Assembly (NCBI GenBank): GCA_028291305.1 | Contig: JAQGII010000477.1 | Location: forward strand, 1-7,225 | Direction of reading: 5' to 3' | Source: Caulobacteraceae bacterium | GTDB lineage: Bacteria; Pseudomonadota; Alphaproteobacteria; Caulobacterales; Caulobacteraceae | DNA length: 7,225 nucleotides | Program-made: the position numbers and the translations under genes | The notes under the pieces: generated by a model | Seen by the model: only the letters and a program-made list of their open reading frames with translations | The model's database searches: none | Told to the model about the DNA's origin: nothing | Shown here: one piece after another, positions 5,609-7,225 of the stretch | Layout: every line of letters begins with the position of its first letter | Numbering within the stretch: position 1 is the stretch's first letter

Positions 5609-7225
5609 GCGCAGCCATGCCGACCCAGAGCCTCAGCGGCGCGCGCCTCGCGGTCCTGCGCAGCCGCTTCGACGGCATTGCCCGCAAGATGGCCAACGCC
5701 GTGTTGCGCGCCGGTCGGTCCGGCGTGCTCAACCGCGCCAAGGACCTGTCCTGCGCCATCGTCACCGCCGATTGCCAACTGGTGACCGCCGCCGACAGCC
5801 TGCCGATCCATGTGCTAAGCGGGCCGGACCTGATGGCGCGGGCGATGCACGACTTCCATCCCGTCCTGAAGCGCGGCGACGCCTTCCTGCACAACTCGCC
5901 CTACCACGGCTGCAGCCACGCGGCCGATCACACCGTGCTGGTTCCGGTGATCGACGACGCCGGCGTGCACCGCTTCACCGTGCTGGTGAAGGCGCATCAG
6001 GCGGATATCGGCGACAGCGCTCCCACGACCTATTTCGCCGGGGCCCGCGACGTCTACGAAGAAGGCGCCCTGATCTTCCCCGCCGTGAAGGTGCAGGACG
6101 ACTACCGCACCAACGAGGACATCGTGCGGATGTGCCGCGCCCGCATCCGCGTGCCGGACCAGTGGTACGGCGACTTCCTGGCGATGATTGGGGCGGCGCG
6201 CACCGGCGAGCGTGAGTTGCTCGGCCTCGGCGAGGAACTGGGCTGGGACCTGCTGGAGGCGTTTTCCGGCCAGTGGCTCGACTACGGCCGTCGCCGCGCC
6301 GAGGCGGCGATCGCCGCTCTGCCGCAAGGCTCGGCCGACGGCTCGAGCACCCACGACCCGATGCCCGGCACGCCCGCAGACGGCGTGCGCGTCAACGCCA
6401 CCGTCACCCTGAAGCCGGCCGAGCGGCGCATCGTCGTCGATCTGCGCGACAACATCGACGTGCTGCCCTGCGGCCTGAACGTCAGCGAGGCCTGCGCCCG
6501 CACCGCCGCCCTGATCGGGGTGTTCAACGGGCTCGACGCCGACATTCCCAAGAACGCCGGCAGCCTGTCCTGCGTCGAGGTCCTGATCCGCGACCACAGC
6601 ACCATCGGCGGCGGGCATCACCCCGTGAGCTTCTCCGTATCCACCACCAACCTGGCCGACCGCATCGTGGCGGCGGTGCAGATGGCCATGGGGACCCTCT
6701 GCGCCGAAACCGCAGTGGCCGAGGTCGGCGCCGTCAACCCGCCGCACAAGGGCGTGGTCTCCGGTCACGACCCGCGCACCGGACACGCCTATATCAACCA
6801 GCTTTTCCTCGGCAGCACCGGCGGACCGGCTTCGCGCCACGGAGACGCCTGGCTGACCTATAGCCACGCGGGCAACGCCGGGCTCTGCTTCGTCGACAGC
6901 ATCGAGATGGCCGAGCTGCATCATCCGATCCGCATTCACAGCCGGCAGCTGCTGGCTGACAGCGAGGGAGCCGGCGAGTACTGCGGCGCGCCCAGCCTGC
7001 AGGTGGAGCTGGGGCCGACGGTTGCCGAGATGCAGATCTCCTACGTCAGCGACGGCGTGCTGAATCCGGCGCAGGGCGTGCGCGGCGGAACGCCAGGCGG
7101 GGTTGCCGCCCAGGAAGTGCATCGCGGCGGCGCGGTTGAAGCCATTCCCCCGATCGGGCGCATCAGCCTGCAGCCAGGCGAGACGGTGATGTCGGTCGGC
7201 TCCGGCGGCGGCGGTTGCGGCGATC
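5605..7225 (+). CDS. Hydantoinase B / oxoprolinase-family catalytic subunit (HyuB-like), 3' end cut off
   Basis: 540 residues are visible and the frame runs off the window. HyuB is the metal-dependent partner that completes amide hydrolysis or carboxylation with HyuA. The start is GTG at 5605 (sharing GTGA with the hyuA stop) or ATG at 5617. Neither has a strong ribosome site, and coupling slightly favours GTG. Family features in order, numbered from GTG: LSGARLAVLRSRFDGIARKM near the N-terminus, GDAFLHNSPYHGCSHAADH (91-109) and KAHQADIGDS (129-138), which carry the probable metal-binding His and Asp residues, then a GVRVNATVTL region, and a late segment RQLLADSEGAGEYCG resembling the family's 'L-x-x-D-S-G-G-x-G-x-x-R-G'. 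The visible sequence ends in VGSGGGGCGD, the glycine-rich motif near the C-terminus of HyuB proteins, so probably only some tens of residues are missing. Two positions differ from the commonest family form: GD rather than GG after HQADI, and Cys in the final glycine motif where Tyr is common. Confidence 0.94.
   Translation, partial: MSAAMPTQSLSGARLAVLRSRFDGIARKMANAVLRAGRSGVLNRAKDLSCAIVTADCQLVTAADSLPIHVLSGPDLMARAMHDFHPVLKRGDAFLHNSPYHGCSHAADHTVLVPVIDDAGVHRFTVLVKAHQADIGDSAPTTYFAGARDVYEEGALIFPAVKVQDDYRTNEDIVRMCRARIRVPDQWYGDFLAMIGAARTGERELLGLGEELGWDLLEAFSGQWLDYGRRRAEAAIAALPQGSADGSSTHDPMPGTPADGVRVNATVTLKPAERRIVVDLRDNIDVLPCGLNVSEACARTAALIGVFNGLDADIPKNAGSLSCVEVLIRDHSTIGGGHHPVSFSVSTTNLADRIVAAVQMAMGTLCAETAVAEVGAVNPPHKGVVSGHDPRTGHAYINQLFLGSTGGPASRHGDAWLTYSHAGNAGLCFVDSIEMAELHHPIRIHSRQLLADSEGAGEYCGAPSLQVELGPTVAEMQISYVSDGVLNPAQGVRGGTPGGVAAQEVHRGGAVEAIPPIGRISLQPGETVMSVGSGGGGCGD

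Noticed and set aside
5815..7122. Long open frame (435 codons) on the minus strand opposite the hyuB-like gene
   Set aside because: It is a mirror of the biased codon use of hyuB; the product is rich in His, Gly, Ala and Val with no family resemblance, while the sense strand encodes clear HyuB motifs.

Overview
The window is a compact, GC-rich piece of bacterial DNA holding six protein genes. It reads as one catabolic gene cluster with its own regulator. The strong G/C bias at third codon positions, the long spurious open frames on the other strands, and the gene families present suggest an alphaproteobacterium of the Caulobacter/Phenylobacterium or sphingomonad kind. That placement is an impression from composition and style, not a proof. 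No RNA gene, insertion sequence, CRISPR array or phage gene was seen.

Layout. Bases 1-386 (+) are the 3' end of a GntR/FadR-type regulator (FCD ligand-binding domain); its DNA-binding half lies outside the window. It runs convergently into an amidase-signature hydrolase on the minus strand (383-1735), and the two stop codons share the bases CTAG. A 150-base divergent promoter region follows (1736-1885). It carries two copies of the same 12-base sequence, each containing the perfect palindrome TGTTATAACA, in front of the amidase on one side and the plus-strand operon on the other. From 1886 to the right edge there is a tight four-gene operon on the plus strand: a short-chain dehydrogenase (SDR), a beta-keto acid cleavage enzyme (BKACE, formerly DUF849), a HyuA-type ATP-dependent subunit and a HyuB-type subunit that is cut off by the window edge. 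Gaps inside this operon are 2 bases, a 17-base overlap and a probable 4-base GTGA overlap.

How the genes may work together. HyuA/HyuB proteins are ATP-dependent and either open cyclic amides (hydantoins, 5-oxoproline, caprolactam) or carboxylate ketones (acetone and acetophenone carboxylases). The presence of a BKACE makes the ketone reading attractive. The SDR would oxidise a secondary alcohol to a ketone, HyuAB would carboxylate it to a beta-keto acid, and the BKACE would split that acid with acetyl-CoA into an acyl-CoA plus acetoacetate. I know of characterised ketone-carboxylation routes that use a CoA ligase and thiolase for the last step, so a BKACE-terminated version would be new to me. 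The competing reading is a cyclic-amide route: HyuAB opens a ring, the amidase removes the amide, the SDR makes the beta-keto acid and the BKACE cleaves it. Sequence alone does not decide between them. The GntR-type regulator most likely binds the paired palindromes and represses both transcription units until a pathway compound is present.
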